A stretch of 64,000 nucleotides of DNA. Origin: Polycyclovorans algicola TG408 (lineage in GTDB: Bacteria; Pseudomonadota; Gammaproteobacteria; Nevskiales; Nevskiaceae). The stretch covers positions 1,916,830 through 1,980,829 of the forward strand of contig NZ_JOMH01000001.1 in the NCBI RefSeq assembly GCF_000711245.1, read 5' to 3'. This document shows positions 41,186 through 50,161 of this stretch, in pieces. Position numbers and translations under genes: made by a program. Below the pieces are notes generated by a model that did not search any database, was not told the origin of the DNA, and saw only the letters and a list, made by a program, of their open reading frames with translations. The number at the start of each line of letters is the position of its first letter. Position 1 is the first letter of the stretch.

Positions 41186-42573
41186 GTGCGGGTGGCGACG
41201 TCAACCGCTTCGGTCAGCACCTCGCATAGTCGGCCGATCTCGGCTGGCGTGATCACGTATGGCGGCATCAGGTAGAGCGTGTTGCCCAGCGGTCGCAGCA
41301 GCACGCCCTTGTCCAGCGCATGTTGGTAAGCGCGCAGACCGCGCCGCTCGCCGGCCGGGTAGGGCTTGCGCTGATGCGGCGAGGCCGCTAACTCCACCGC
41401 CAGCACCATGCCCTGCTGGCGCACTTCGGCCACATGCGGATGGCTGCGCAAGGCGGCGGTCTGGGTCCACATCAGCTGCCCCAGGCCGCGGACGATGGCC
41501 ATCCAGTTGCACTCGTCGAACACCGCCAGGGTGCCCAGCGCGGCGGCGCAGGCCAGCGGGTTGCCGGTGTAGGAATGCGAATGCAGGAAGGCCTTGCCGG
41601 TGGCGTAATCGTCGTAGAACGCTTCGTAGACGCGCTCGTTGGTCATGGTGACGGCCAGCGGCAGGGTGCCGCCGGTGATGCCCTTGGACAGGCACATGAA
41701 ATCGGGCGTGATGTTGGCGTGATCGCAGGCAAACATGTGTCCGGTTCGGCCGAATCCGGTGGCGATTTCGTCAGCGATCAGATGAATCCCCAGCTCATCG
41801 CAGGCTTCGCGCAGCAGCTTGATCCACACCGCGTGATACATGCGCATGCCGCCAGCGCATTGCAGCAGTGGCTCGATGATCACCGCCGACAGGGTCTCGG
41901 CATGGGCTTCGAGAATGCGCCGCGCGTCGCTGAAGCGGCGGCGGCTGTAGTCCTCCCAGCTTTCACCGGGACCACGACCACCATCCTGCATCAGGCTGCA
42001 ATCGGGCGAGGGCAGGGTGATGGGGGTCAGCAGCAGCGGCGCGTAAGTATCGCGGTACAGACCGGTGTCGCCGACCGCCAGTGCGCCCAGGGTTTCGCCG
42101 TGGTAGCTGTTGGTCAAGGTCGCGAAGCGGGTCTTTTCGGGCTTGCCGGTGTTGCGCCAGTAGTGGTGGCTCATCTTCAGCGCGACTTCGACCGCCGACG
42201 AGCCATTGTCGCTGTAGCAGCAGCGGCTCAATCCCTTGGGCGTAAGGGCCACCAGCTTTTCGGACAGGCTGACCACCGGCTCGTGGGTGAAGCCGGCGAG
42301 CATCACGTGATCGAGCGTGTCCAGTTGGCGCTTGACGTGCTCGACGATGACCGGGTGCCGGTGGCCGAAAATGTTGGTCCACCACGAGCTGACGGCATCG
42401 AGAATGCGCTTGCCATCGGGCGTTTCCAGCCACACGCCCTCGGCCTTGGCGACCGGCACCAGCGGTAGCCATTCGTGGTCTTTCATCTGCGTACAGGGGT
42501 GCCAGACCACGGCGCGGGAGCGGCTGACGAGGTCGGACGCGGCGTTGGCCGGGTCGGGGGAAGTCGGATTCAT
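41182..42573 (-). CDS. bioA: Adenosylmethionine-8-amino-7-oxononanoate aminotransferase
   Basis: A 463-residue class III PLP aminotransferase. Landmarks are VWHPCTQMKDHEW near the N terminus (the BioA-specific start), SSWWTNIFGHRHP, YSDNGSSAVEVALKM, the PLP-binding Asp in LIADEIATGFGRTGHMF and the catalytic Lys in DFMCLSKGITGGTLPLA. It makes 7,8-diaminopelargonate for biotin. I place the start at 42573 because the longer reading is low-complexity. No other bio gene is adjacent. Confidence 0.95.
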   Translation of the reverse strand: MNPTSPDPANAASDLVSRSRAVVWHPCTQMKDHEWLPLVPVAKAEGVWLETPDGKRILDAVSSWWTNIFGHRHPVIVEHVKRQLDTLDHVMLAGFTHEPVVSLSEKLVALTPKGLSRCCYSDNGSSAVEVALKMSHHYWRNTGKPEKTRFATLTNSYHGETLGALAVGDTGLYRDTYAPLLLTPITLPSPDCSLMQDGGRGPGESWEDYSRRRFSDARRILEAHAETLSAVIIEPLLQCAGGMRMYHAVWIKLLREACDELGIHLIADEIATGFGRTGHMFACDHANITPDFMCLSKGITGGTLPLAVTMTNERVYEAFYDDYATGKAFLHSHSYTGNPLACAAALGTLAVFDECNWMAIVRGLGQLMWTQTAALRSHPHVAEVRQQGMVLAVELAASPHQRKPYPAGERRGLRAYQHALDKGVLLRPLGNTLYLMPPYVITPAEIGRLCEVLTEAVDVATRT

Positions 42574-42604
42574 GTGCCGATGATAAACGCCGCCGTCGCG
42601 GGAC

Positions 42605-43468
42605 TCAGGCGTCGGGCTCGGCGAGTGACTCGACGTAGAGCTGCTTGCGCGGCGCACCGCTCAGTTCGGCCGCGATGCGCGCCGCGCGCGAGGCGGGCAG
42701 TTCCTGCACCAGTCGCGCCATGAGGCGGCGCCCTTCAGTCAGTTGACGATCGGCATCCGAAGCGGCCGCGGCGCCTGCCACACACAGCACGAACTCGCCC
42801 TTCTCATGCATCGGGTCTTCGGCCAGCCAAGCGCGCAGGGCACCCAGTGGCAGGCGAACGCTCTGCTCGAAGCGCTTGGTCAGTTCACGCGCCAGCAGCA
42901 CGTCGCGGTCGGCGCCGAGCACGGCTTCCATGTCGGCCAGGGTGTCGGCAATGCGATGACTGGACTCGTAGCAGACCCACGTTTCAGTGAGCGCCCCCAG
43001 CGGCGCCAGGGCGCTGCGGCGGGCGCTGGTTTTGGCGGGCAGAAAGCCGACGAAGGTGAAGCGGTCGGTCGGCAGCCCGGCAATCGACAGCGCGGCAATC
43101 AGCGCACAGGGGCCGGGGACGGTCATCACCGGTAAACCGGCATCACGCACTTGGCGCACCAACACGAAGCCGGGGTCCGAGATCAGCGGCGTCCCCGCAT
43201 CCGAGATCAGCGCCAGCGCTTCGCCGGCCTCAAGACGTTGGATCAGTGACTCGGCCAGCCCGCGCTCGTTATGGTCGTGCAGTGCCGCCATTGGCGTGGT
43301 GATACCAGCGTGTTGCATCAGCACCCAGCTGTTGCGGGTGTCCTCGGCAAGGATCAGGTCAACCCCCGCCAGCACAGCGGCCGCGCGCGGACTCAGGTCG
43401 GCCAGATTGCCGATGGGCGTTGCCACAACATAGAGATGGCCGCGGGCGACCGATTCGGGGTTCGACAT
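42605..43468 (-). CDS. rsmI: 16S rRNA 2'-O-ribose C1402 methyltransferase RsmI
   Basis: A 287-residue tetrapyrrole-methylase-fold enzyme. The N-terminal GHLYVVATPIGNLADLSPRA (about 9-28) and LAEDTRNSWVLMQHAG, then LISDAGTPLISDPGFVLV and PGPCALIAALSIAGLPTDRF, are diagnostic of RsmI. It methylates C1402 of 16S rRNA. It is divergent from lpoA, the usual neighbour. The ATG at 43468 suits the family start; an upstream in-frame ATG does not. Confidence 0.96.
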   Translation of the reverse strand: MSNPESVARGHLYVVATPIGNLADLSPRAAAVLAGVDLILAEDTRNSWVLMQHAGITTPMAALHDHNERGLAESLIQRLEAGEALALISDAGTPLISDPGFVLVRQVRDAGLPVMTVPGPCALIAALSIAGLPTDRFTFVGFLPAKTSARRSALAPLGALTETWVCYESSHRIADTLADMEAVLGADRDVLLARELTKRFEQSVRLPLGALRAWLAEDPMHEKGEFVLCVAGAAAASDADRQLTEGRRLMARLVQELPASRAARIAAELSGAPRKQLYVESLAEPDA

Positions 43469-43547
43469 ACTCAAGGCCGGTAGGCGAGGGCGTTGCGGTG
43501 GGTGGATATCCGCTGCCAAGAAAGTAGCGTGTCATACTTTTGACGCC

Positions 43548-45500
43548 ATGAGATCGACGTCAAAACAACGAGAATTGCGGCCGCTGGCCACCTTTTTGGC
43601 CTTGGCCGCAATCACCGGCCTGATCGCCGGTTGTGTCGGCGCGCCGATACAGGCCCCGCAGCGCCCGGCCCCTGCACCGTCACCGCCGATGCAGACCACC
43701 CCCGAGCCCGAGCCGCCGTCTGGCGCCACTGCGCCGTTGCCACTGCCGTCGATGCGACCGGTGCCCTCGTTGCCGCCCGCGCCGCCCCGCAGCGCCGAGT
43801 TGGATGCCGCTGAAGCGGCGCTCAACGTCGGTGACCTGGAGCAGGCGAAGTCGCGCATCAATGCGGTGTTTGATCAATCGCTTGACCCTGAGCAGTTGCC
43901 TTATCTACAACTGATCAACGCCCGCATTGCTGCGGCCGAGGGCCGGCCCAATGCGGTCCTTGAGCGTTTGCCGGTGGCGATGATCAGTGCCGAACTGGCC
44001 GCCGCGACCGAAGGCCTGCGTGCGGATGCCCTGCGTGAGCTCGGTGATTTCGTCGGTGCGATTCACGCCTGGTCCGAGCGTGGCCGGTGGTTGCAGGGCG
44101 AGGCGCGGGAGGCCAATCAGGAACAACTCTGGTCGGACTTGATGCGCGCGCCGCTGACGCCCAGCGACCTTGATCGGGCGCGCGCGCTCGGAGGCGATGT
44201 CGAAGGCTGGATCGCACTCGGTCTGGTGGCGCGACAACCGGCGGCTGATGCATTGGACCGCTGGCGCGACGATTACCCGAATCACCCCGGGCAGGCGCGC
44301 TTCGAAACCCTGGACAGTCCCGACGGGGACGGCCGCTTCACCCAGATGCCGCTGCCGTTCGGGGGCGAGTGGGCGGTGCTGCTGCCATTGAGTGGCCCGT
44401 TACAGAGCATTGGTGAGGTGATTCGGGATGGCTGGATCGCCGCTTACCTGAAGGCCGGTGCCGTGGCGCCGGTCCGCTTTTATGACGCGGGCAGCACGCC
44501 GGATGAGGCGCTCAGTGCATTTGATCAGGCGCTGGCGAACGGCGCCGCCATAGTGATCGGGCCGCTGCGCCGCGAGTCGGTGGCCGCCATCGCCCAGCGT
44601 GGCCCATTGCCGGTGCCGGTGGTTGCCCTCAACCAGTTGCCTGCCGACATGGCCTGGGTGCCCAACCTGTACCAGTTCGCGCTGGCGCCCGAAGATGAGG
44701 CGCGCGCTGCGGCCGATCACGCCGTGAGCCAGGGCCTGCGCACGGCCGTGAGCCTGCTGCCCGACAACGACTGGGGCGCGCGCGTCGAGCAAGCCTTTCG
44801 TGATCGCATCGAAGCCCTCGGCGGGCGCTTGCTGAGCAGCCGTCGTTATGCGCCGGGCACCGATGATTTTTCGACTTCCATCAAGGCCTTGATGCAGATT
44901 GGCGAAAGTGAGTCGCGCCATCGTCAAGTCAGCGCCATGCTCGGTGAGCGCCCGGTATTTGAGACCCGCCGCCGCGCCGATGTCGATTTCGTGTTCTTTG
45001 CCGGTCGCCCCACCGACGGGCGGCTGATTTGGAGCCAGTTCCGCTTTCACCGTGCACAAGATCTGCCCGCCTACGCCACCTCAATGATCTACGAGCCGGG
45101 TATGCGGCCGGGCATTGACCTTGCCGGCAGCCGTTTTTGCGACATGCCGTGGATGTTTGACGACGCCCTCGGCACGCAAAGTCCGCTGGCAGGGGTGGCG
45201 CAGACGCTCCCGAGCAACGGCAATCAGTCGCGCCTGTTCGCGATGGGCGTAGATGCCTTCGCGCTGGCCTCCAGTGTCGCGCGAGGTCAGGCCAGTCTCG
45301 GTTACAGCGTCATTGGCAGCACCGGTGAGCTCTGGTTTGACGTCAACGGCGCGGTCCAGCGACGACTCGACTGCGCGCGCTTCACCACCCGGGGCATCGA
45401 CCTGCTGCCGCGCGCCACCGACCCCGGCCGTGTCAGGGTTGAAGATCGCTACCTTGAACAATTGCGCGTCGAGGACGGCGTTCGCGGCTCGGCGTGGTAA
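43548..45500 (+). CDS. lpoA: Penicillin-binding protein activator LpoA
   Basis: A 650-residue lipoprotein. The signal is hydrophobic (ATFLALAAITGLIAGCVG) with lipobox IAGC at about 26-30. A proline-rich linker (to about 75) leads to a helical TPR-like domain and a periplasmic-binding-protein-like domain (AVLLPLSGPLQSIGEVIRDGWIAAYLKAG at about 266-294). LpoA activates PBP1A from the outer membrane. The divergent rsmI and following yraN are its standard neighbours. Confidence 0.92.
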   Translation: MRSTSKQRELRPLATFLALAAITGLIAGCVGAPIQAPQRPAPAPSPPMQTTPEPEPPSGATAPLPLPSMRPVPSLPPAPPRSAELDAAEAALNVGDLEQAKSRINAVFDQSLDPEQLPYLQLINARIAAAEGRPNAVLERLPVAMISAELAAATEGLRADALRELGDFVGAIHAWSERGRWLQGEAREANQEQLWSDLMRAPLTPSDLDRARALGGDVEGWIALGLVARQPAADALDRWRDDYPNHPGQARFETLDSPDGDGRFTQMPLPFGGEWAVLLPLSGPLQSIGEVIRDGWIAAYLKAGAVAPVRFYDAGSTPDEALSAFDQALANGAAIVIGPLRRESVAAIAQRGPLPVPVVALNQLPADMAWVPNLYQFALAPEDEARAAADHAVSQGLRTAVSLLPDNDWGARVEQAFRDRIEALGGRLLSSRRYAPGTDDFSTSIKALMQIGESESRHRQVSAMLGERPVFETRRRADVDFVFFAGRPTDGRLIWSQFRFHRAQDLPAYATSMIYEPGMRPGIDLAGSRFCDMPWMFDDALGTQSPLAGVAQTLPSNGNQSRLFAMGVDAFALASSVARGQASLGYSVIGSTGELWFDVNGAVQRRLDCARFTTRGIDLLPRATDPGRVRVEDRYLEQLRVEDGVRGSAW

Positions 45501-45865
45501 TTGATCGCCTGCGCGCGCTGGCGCGGGGGCGACAGGCCGAAGACCGGGCGGCGCAGTATTTGCGGCGCGCCGGTCTCCAGATCCTGGCGCGCAATGCGCG
45601 ATTCAAGGCTGGCGAACTGGACCTGATCGCGCTCGACGGCGAGCAATTGGTGTTCGTCGAAGTGCGCGCCCGCGCAATCAGCCGTTTCGGTACCGCTGCT
45701 GACAGCATCACCGCCACCAAACAGGCGCGTCTGGTGCGCGCCGCGCAAGCGTGGTTGCAGCAGCAACGCGCGCACCAACATCGCGCCGTTCGCTTTGATG
45801 TCATGGCCTTTGACGGCAGCGCCGAACCGCAGTGGATCCGCCACGCCTTCGAGGTGGCCGGCTAA
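45494..45865 (+). CDS. yraN: YraN family (UPF0102) nuclease-like protein
   Basis: A 123-residue protein with the UPF0102 pattern: RGRQAEDRAAQYLRRAGLQILARN, then ARFKAGELDLIALDGEQLVFVEVRAR, which holds the E-x-D and E-V-R/K residues of a PD-(D/E)XK nuclease fold. It starts with GTG at 45494 and overlaps the lpoA stop. The function is unproven. Confidence 0.9.
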   Translation: MVIDRLRALARGRQAEDRAAQYLRRAGLQILARNARFKAGELDLIALDGEQLVFVEVRARAISRFGTAADSITATKQARLVRAAQAWLQQQRAHQHRAVRFDVMAFDGSAEPQWIRHAFEVAG

Positions 45866-47256
45866 TGATAGGCCACATCGAGGCCGTACTTGCGTCTTTG
45901 CGCGCCACCTTGCCGGCCGAGCGGGTGATGACCGACGCCGCCGATTGCCTGGCCTATGGTTACGACAACTCGCGTCGCTGCGCCGCGCCGCAGGCGGTGG
46001 TGGTCGCCCTGAATGCCGAGGATGTGGCATTGACCGTGCGCGCCTGCCGCGAGCATGCCGTGCCGCTGACCGTGCGCGGCCGAGGCACCAACACCACCGG
46101 TGCCAGCGTGCCGGTCGCAGGCGGTGTGGTGCTGACTTTGGAGCGGATGAACCGCGTGATCGAGTATCGACCGGCGGACCGGTTGATGGTGGTCGAGCCC
46201 GGCGTGCTCAACGCCGAGGTGCAGCGCATTGCCGAGGCCGATGGTCTGTTCTGGGCGCCGGATCCGACCAGTGCGGCCTATTCGACTGTGGGGGGCAACC
46301 TCGCCTGCGGTGCCGGCGGGCCGCGCGCGGTCAAGTACGGCACCGCGCGGGATGCGGTGCTCGGGCTCAGGGCGGTGACCGGCAACGGCGACCTGATTCG
46401 CAGCGGCGGTGAAACCACCAAGGGCGTCGTCGGCTATGACCTGACACGGCTGCTGATCGGCAGTGAAGGCACGCTGGCGGTGATCACCGAGGCGACCCTC
46501 AAACTGCTGCCGCGCCCCACCGAGCGCCGCATGTTGCGCGCCTGCTACGTTGACACCACGGCCGCCATCGCCGCCGTGGTACGCCTGATGGGCCAAGCCG
46601 ATCTGCCCTGCGCGGTGGAGTTCATGGACGGCGCCGCCGTGGCCCTCGCGCAGGCCTGGCGTGATACCGGGGTGCCTGCCGCAACCGGCGCGCTGCTGCT
46701 GATCGAGGTGGACGGCAGCGCCGCGTCGGTGAGCTTGACCCAGCAAGCCGTGGCGGCGGTTGCGGCCGCCGGCGATGGGGTGGTGGCCGTCGATGTTGCC
46801 GAGACAGCGGCGCATGCCGAGGCGCTCTGGGCATGTCGCAAGGCGCTGTCGCCGTCGCTGCGCAAACTGGCACCCAAGAAGGTCAACGAAGACGTCGCGG
46901 TGCCGGTCAGCCGTCTGCCGCTATTGCTGGCCGAGGTCGAGGCGATCGCCGCATCGGGCGGCTTGCAGATCGTCAACTTCGGCCATGCCGGCAACGGCAA
47001 CATTCACGTCAACATCCTTGCCGACCCGGATGATCCGGCGCAGATGAGTGCCATCACGCCTGCGCTGTCACGATTGTTCCGCAAAGTGCTTGATCTGGGG
47101 GGCACGTTGTCGGGGGAGCACGGCGTGGGTATCGACAAGCGTGAGTTCGTTGCCTGGGAGATTGATGCGGTGACACTGGCACTGATGCACTCACTGAAGC
47201 GGGTGTTTGATCCGGTGGGGATTCTGAATCCGGGGAAGACGTTGCCGGGACCTTAG
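45865..47256 (+). CDS. FAD-linked oxidase (GlcD/D-2-hydroxyacid dehydrogenase family)
   Basis: A 463-residue flavoprotein. The N-terminal PCMH-type FAD domain shows PLTVRGRGTNTTGASVPVAGG and STVGGNLACGAGGPRAVKYG. The C-terminal substrate domain has NFGHAGNGNIHVNI and GTLSGEHGVGIDKREF, with the His and Glu residues used by D-lactate/glycolate dehydrogenases. The substrate is likely a D-2-hydroxyacid but cannot be fixed. Its ATG overlaps the yraN stop (TAATG). No iron-sulfur partner (GlcF-like) follows. Confidence 0.88.
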   Translation: MIGHIEAVLASLRATLPAERVMTDAADCLAYGYDNSRRCAAPQAVVVALNAEDVALTVRACREHAVPLTVRGRGTNTTGASVPVAGGVVLTLERMNRVIEYRPADRLMVVEPGVLNAEVQRIAEADGLFWAPDPTSAAYSTVGGNLACGAGGPRAVKYGTARDAVLGLRAVTGNGDLIRSGGETTKGVVGYDLTRLLIGSEGTLAVITEATLKLLPRPTERRMLRACYVDTTAAIAAVVRLMGQADLPCAVEFMDGAAVALAQAWRDTGVPAATGALLLIEVDGSAASVSLTQQAVAAVAAAGDGVVAVDVAETAAHAEALWACRKALSPSLRKLAPKKVNEDVAVPVSRLPLLLAEVEAIAASGGLQIVNFGHAGNGNIHVNILADPDDPAQMSAITPALSRLFRKVLDLGGTLSGEHGVGIDKREFVAWEIDAVTLALMHSLKRVFDPVGILNPGKTLPGP

Positions 47257-48004
47257 GGGGCTGCGGGCTTGTTTCAGAGCCCTGATCGTCGGGTCTGATG
47301 TGCTGGCGATTAAGGGTTCCATCACCATCAAGGCTCGCTTGATGGGCCTGCTGGCGGGCTGGGTTTCATGACCCCCACCACCAACTTGAGGGCTCAGAGG
47401 CCGGGACTGCCCCCGGCGGGGCAGTTCCTTTTCTTGCACCAAGAAAAGGAACCAAAAGAAGGTGCCCCACTGCCGGGCCCCGCTGCGCGGGGTGCCCTGT
47501 GCTTCTCGCAGGTGCGGGGCCTCGCTTCAACTCGCTTCGCTCAAACAACCGCGAGGCTTGATCCCGCCCCTGCTGCGATGCTCGGCCCGGTCAGACGGGG
47601 GTGAACAGCAAAAGCCAAAGCGTCACCGGCGCGCTGCTTTTGCTTCTGCCTTTGACGTTCTCCCCCCTTTGTTTCGGCCGAGCATCGGAGGGGCAGGCGA
47701 TCAAGGCTTGCGCTTGTCTGAGCGTTAGCGAGTTGCGCAAGCCCGCCTGACGCGAGAAGCGCAGGGGCCTTTGGGCTGAAAGCCCAAAGCCGAAACATGG
47801 GGTGGCTCTTTTGCTTACTTTTCTAGCAGTAGAAAAGTGAGTGCCCCGCCGGGGGCAGTCCCGGCCACTGAGCCCTCAAGCTGGCAGTGGAAGTTCTGAA
47901 ACCCAACTCGCTGACAGACCAGTCAGAACAAGTCACAACGGTTTTGAAAGCAACCGGACGGACCATCAACCCACGCCGTGTCGATGACGAGCCCAACCGC
48001 ACCT
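47257..48004. other. Convergent intergenic region without genes
   Basis: About 750 bases between the oxidase (plus) and the LapA-domain gene (minus). Most is taken by palindromic repeat copy 2. I see no credible coding sequence, tRNA or other RNA in the remaining flanks. Confidence 0.7.
47360..47905. repeat. Large palindromic repeat, copy 2 (about 546 bp)
   Basis: The outer arms pair (TGGGTTTCA at 47360-47368 with its complement ending at 47905, then CTTGAGGGCTCA and the GGCCGGGACTGCCCCCGG block). Inner hairpins match copy 1 in order: GTTCCTTTTCTTG/CAAGAAAAGGAAC (47424-47452), GCCTCGC/GCGAGGC (47519-47557) and GGCTTGCGC/GCGCAAGCC (47705-47743). Loops such as AACTCGCTTCGCTCAAACAA are nearly the same as in copy 1, while the stems differ in paired positions. 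It lies between convergent genes. No coding sequence is supported. Confidence 0.85.
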
Positions 48005-48238
48005 TCAAGTCGGACTCCGCGGCTCCCGCGTCGACCCACGAATCCACGACTTGATCAACGACACCAGCGACCCACCGGTGAGCATGCCCAGAAAGTAAAT
48101 CACCACGATGGTGATCGACAGCGGCGTACGCATCTGCCAGTGCAGGAACGACACGGTGATCGCACCCAGATTCTGTAAGGTGAACACGAAGATCACTGCA
48201 GAAATCAGGATGATCAGGATCAGGTAAATGAATCGCAT
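48005..48238 (-). CDS. LapA domain (DUF1049) membrane protein
   Basis: A 77-residue protein with two membrane helices (about 3-21 and 41-63). The phrase FTLQNLGAITVSFLHWQMRTPLSITIVVIYFLGMLTGG has the QN-x6-FL spacing of the LapA/DUF1049 family. Members often act with LapB in lipopolysaccharide control, or follow ribosomal/ihfB genes; here no lapB is next to it. It ends 100 bases before the palindromic repeat copy 2. Confidence 0.85.
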   Translation of the reverse strand: MRFIYLILIILISAVIFVFTLQNLGAITVSFLHWQMRTPLSITIVVIYFLGMLTGGSLVSLIKSWIRGSTREPRSPT

Positions 48239-48287
48239 AGGGCCTCCGCTGGCATGTCGGCGGGCCGCGCGCAGGCTTGTGATCGCC

Positions 48288-48728
48288 TTATTTCACGACC
48301 CGCAAATGTGAACGTTTGGATTTGCCCTCGTCGCCGCTGGAGGGCGGTGGCGGGGTGGTCGGTCGCGGGCCGTCACCGGGTGGCGGCGCGCTGGGGTCGG
48401 CAGGATCGGCGTGTTCAACTTCACCGAAGACCACGCCCTCACCATTCTCGCGGGCAAAGATGGCCAGCACCGCGCCATAGGGCACCAGCACCTCCTGCGA
48501 GCGACCGCCGAAGCGGGCGCTGAACCAGACCATGTCGGCCAGCAAATTGAGGTTGACCACGGCGGTCGGGCTGATGTTGAGCGTGATCCGCCCGTCTTTG
48601 ACGTAGCTCAGGGGCACCTTGACCCCGGGGAAATCGGCGGCCACCAGCAGGTGGGCGGTGAAACCATGTTCCAGGGTCCAGTCGTAGATCGCGCGGACAA
48701 GATAAGGGCGGCGGCTGCGAGCTTTCAT
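48288..48728 (-). CDS. sspB: ClpXP protease specificity-enhancing factor SspB
   Basis: A 146-residue protein. The N-terminal domain RRPYLVRAIYDWTLEHGFTAHLLV and NLNLLADMVWFSARFGGRSQEV matches the SspB ssrA-tag-binding fold. It is followed by a Pro-rich linker and a short ClpX-binding tail ending SHLRVVK. It delivers ssrA-tagged proteins to ClpXP. Its start overlaps sspA by four bases. Confidence 0.95.
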   Translation of the reverse strand: MKARSRRPYLVRAIYDWTLEHGFTAHLLVAADFPGVKVPLSYVKDGRITLNISPTAVVNLNLLADMVWFSARFGGRSQEVLVPYGAVLAIFARENGEGVVFGEVEHADPADPSAPPPGDGPRPTTPPPPSSGDEGKSKRSHLRVVK

Positions 48729-49321
48729 AATGGAACCGAGTGTACTGCAGCCCGCCGCATCAGGGCCGAGTAGCAGGCTTCGACGCGGCTCGCGAGCGAG
48801 GCGGGCAACGCCATGTCGGCGCGTAGCCAGCCCGGCAGTAGTGCCGCCAGTGCCGTGTCGCCGAGGTGCAGCCCGGGGGCGATGGCCAGCCCCTTGGCGC
48901 TCATCAGCGGCGCCAGTGTCAGCAACATGTCGCGGCAGGCATCGGTTTTGCCGGTGGCAGCTTTGCGCGCCTGTGCCTGCCACAGCTGCGACAGCAGGAG
49001 CCGCATGCGCGCACGGCCGGCAGGATCTGAGGGCATCAACGGCGGGTGCGGAAAGCGTTCGTTGAGGTACTCGACGATGATGCCTGCCTCAACCACGCAG
49101 ACTTCACGGTCGAGAAGCATCGGCAGGCGCATGCCGGGGTTGAGGGCGATCAGGTCTTCGGGAGGCCGCCTGACATCGACCGCCTCAAAGTGGGCGTCGT
49201 GCTGCAGTTTTTCGGCCAGCACGATCCTCACCCAGCGCGTGGCAGGGTCCGCTTCCAGGCCGAAGACCCGCAGGGGCCGGAACGGGGCGGCGCGGACCCG
49301 TCGTTTGGGGGTGACGCCCAT
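48725..49321 (-). CDS. sspA: Stringent starvation protein A
   Basis: A 198-residue GST-fold protein with a thioredoxin-like N domain (RVFGLEADPATRWVRIVLAEK, then LNPGMRLPMLLDREVCVVEAGIIVEYLNERFPHP) and a helical C domain. SspA binds RNA polymerase and is part of the stress response. I use the ATG at 49321. The one at 49336 lies inside the terminator hairpin of the upstream pet operon. The order petABC-sspA-sspB is conserved in gammaproteobacteria. Length is close to the usual 200-215. Confidence 0.92.
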   Translation of the reverse strand: MGVTPKRRVRAAPFRPLRVFGLEADPATRWVRIVLAEKLQHDAHFEAVDVRRPPEDLIALNPGMRLPMLLDREVCVVEAGIIVEYLNERFPHPPLMPSDPAGRARMRLLLSQLWQAQARKAATGKTDACRDMLLTLAPLMSAKGLAIAPGLHLGDTALAALLPGWLRADMALPASLASRVEACYSALMRRAAVHSVPL

Positions 49322-49322
49322 A

Positions 49323-49353
49323 GAAAAACCGCTCATGGCTGGGCCATGAGCGG
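49323..49353 (-). terminator. Terminator hairpin after petC, abutting sspA
   Basis: CCGCTCATGGC and GCCATGAGCGG form an 11-bp stem around a three-base loop, followed on the minus strand by TTTTTC. The U tract touches the sspA start codon. It could end pet transcription or act as a partial readthrough point. Confidence 0.8.
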
Positions 49354-49397
49354 CTTAAGGCGGGCAGTGACGCCGTACGGAGAAGGCGGCCGCACGG

Positions 49398-50159
49398 TCA
49401 ATGAATGTCGCGCCAGTACTCTTTCTTCAGCAGGTAGGCAAGGAAGGTGAACACCAGCAGAAAGAGCAGGACCTTCACGCCCAACTGCTGACGACCGGCC
49501 CGTCCTGGCTCTGCGGCATAGGCCATGAAATTGACCAGATCGCCCACAAATGCCTGATATTCCTTGGGTGACAGCTGGCCTTCAGTGGCCAGCTCAAGGC
49601 CGTTGGGCGAACCGCCGCCGTGACCATCGTCGTCGGCCGCCGCGTCACCTTCTTCGGCGTCGGGCTTGACCTGCCATCCCTGGAGCTCCCACAGCACGTG
49701 CGGCATCGAGGCGCCGGCGAGCACGGTGTTGTTGACGCCAAGCGGCCGCTCGGCATCGACATAGAAGCTCATCAGGTAGCTGTAGACCCACGACGGCGTG
49801 CGTGCACGAGCCGTCAGTGACAGGTCGGGCGGCTTCTGGCCAAACCAGCTGGCGGCACCGTCGGCACTGGCCGCCATCATCATGTCGCCGGTCGCGTCAG
49901 TGTTGAACATCAGGTTGGCCTGAAGCATTTCTTCCGGAATGTTCAGGTCGTCCCCGACGCGGCTGTAGCGCATCAGCTTCATTGAGTGGCAGGCCGCGCA
50001 GTAGGCGGTGAAATTGCGGGCGCCGCGTTGCAACGATGCGGTGTTGCCGGGGTCGGGCGAATAGCTGAACGGCATCGCACCACCGCCGGCTGCAGTGGCA
50101 GCGGAACTGGCCATGAGGCCCAGGGCGAGCGCCCCTGCAGTCAAGAACAGACTTTTCAT
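49398..50159 (-). CDS. petC: Cytochrome c1
   Basis: A 253-residue protein with a signal peptide (LFLTAGALALGLMASSAATA). The heme site CAACH (54-58) is followed by SMKLMRYSRV. A Met ligand region is near the C-terminal half, and a C-terminal membrane anchor (VKVLLFLLVFTFLAYLL) ends the protein. It is the electron-accepting subunit of the bc1 complex. It follows petB after two bases. Confidence 0.95.
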   Translation of the reverse strand: MKSLFLTAGALALGLMASSAATAAGGGAMPFSYSPDPGNTASLQRGARNFTAYCAACHSMKLMRYSRVGDDLNIPEEMLQANLMFNTDATGDMMMAASADGAASWFGQKPPDLSLTARARTPSWVYSYLMSFYVDAERPLGVNNTVLAGASMPHVLWELQGWQVKPDAEEGDAAADDDGHGGGSPNGLELATEGQLSPKEYQAFVGDLVNFMAYAAEPGRAGRQQLGVKVLLFLLVFTFLAYLLKKEYWRDIH

Positions 50160-50161
50160 GT

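Noticed and set aside
47257-48004. Structured RNA gene such as tmRNA, RNase P or 6S RNA in the convergent gap
   Set aside because: The folding signal there is explained by the repeat shared with 22605-23154; none of the known RNA signatures was recognised.
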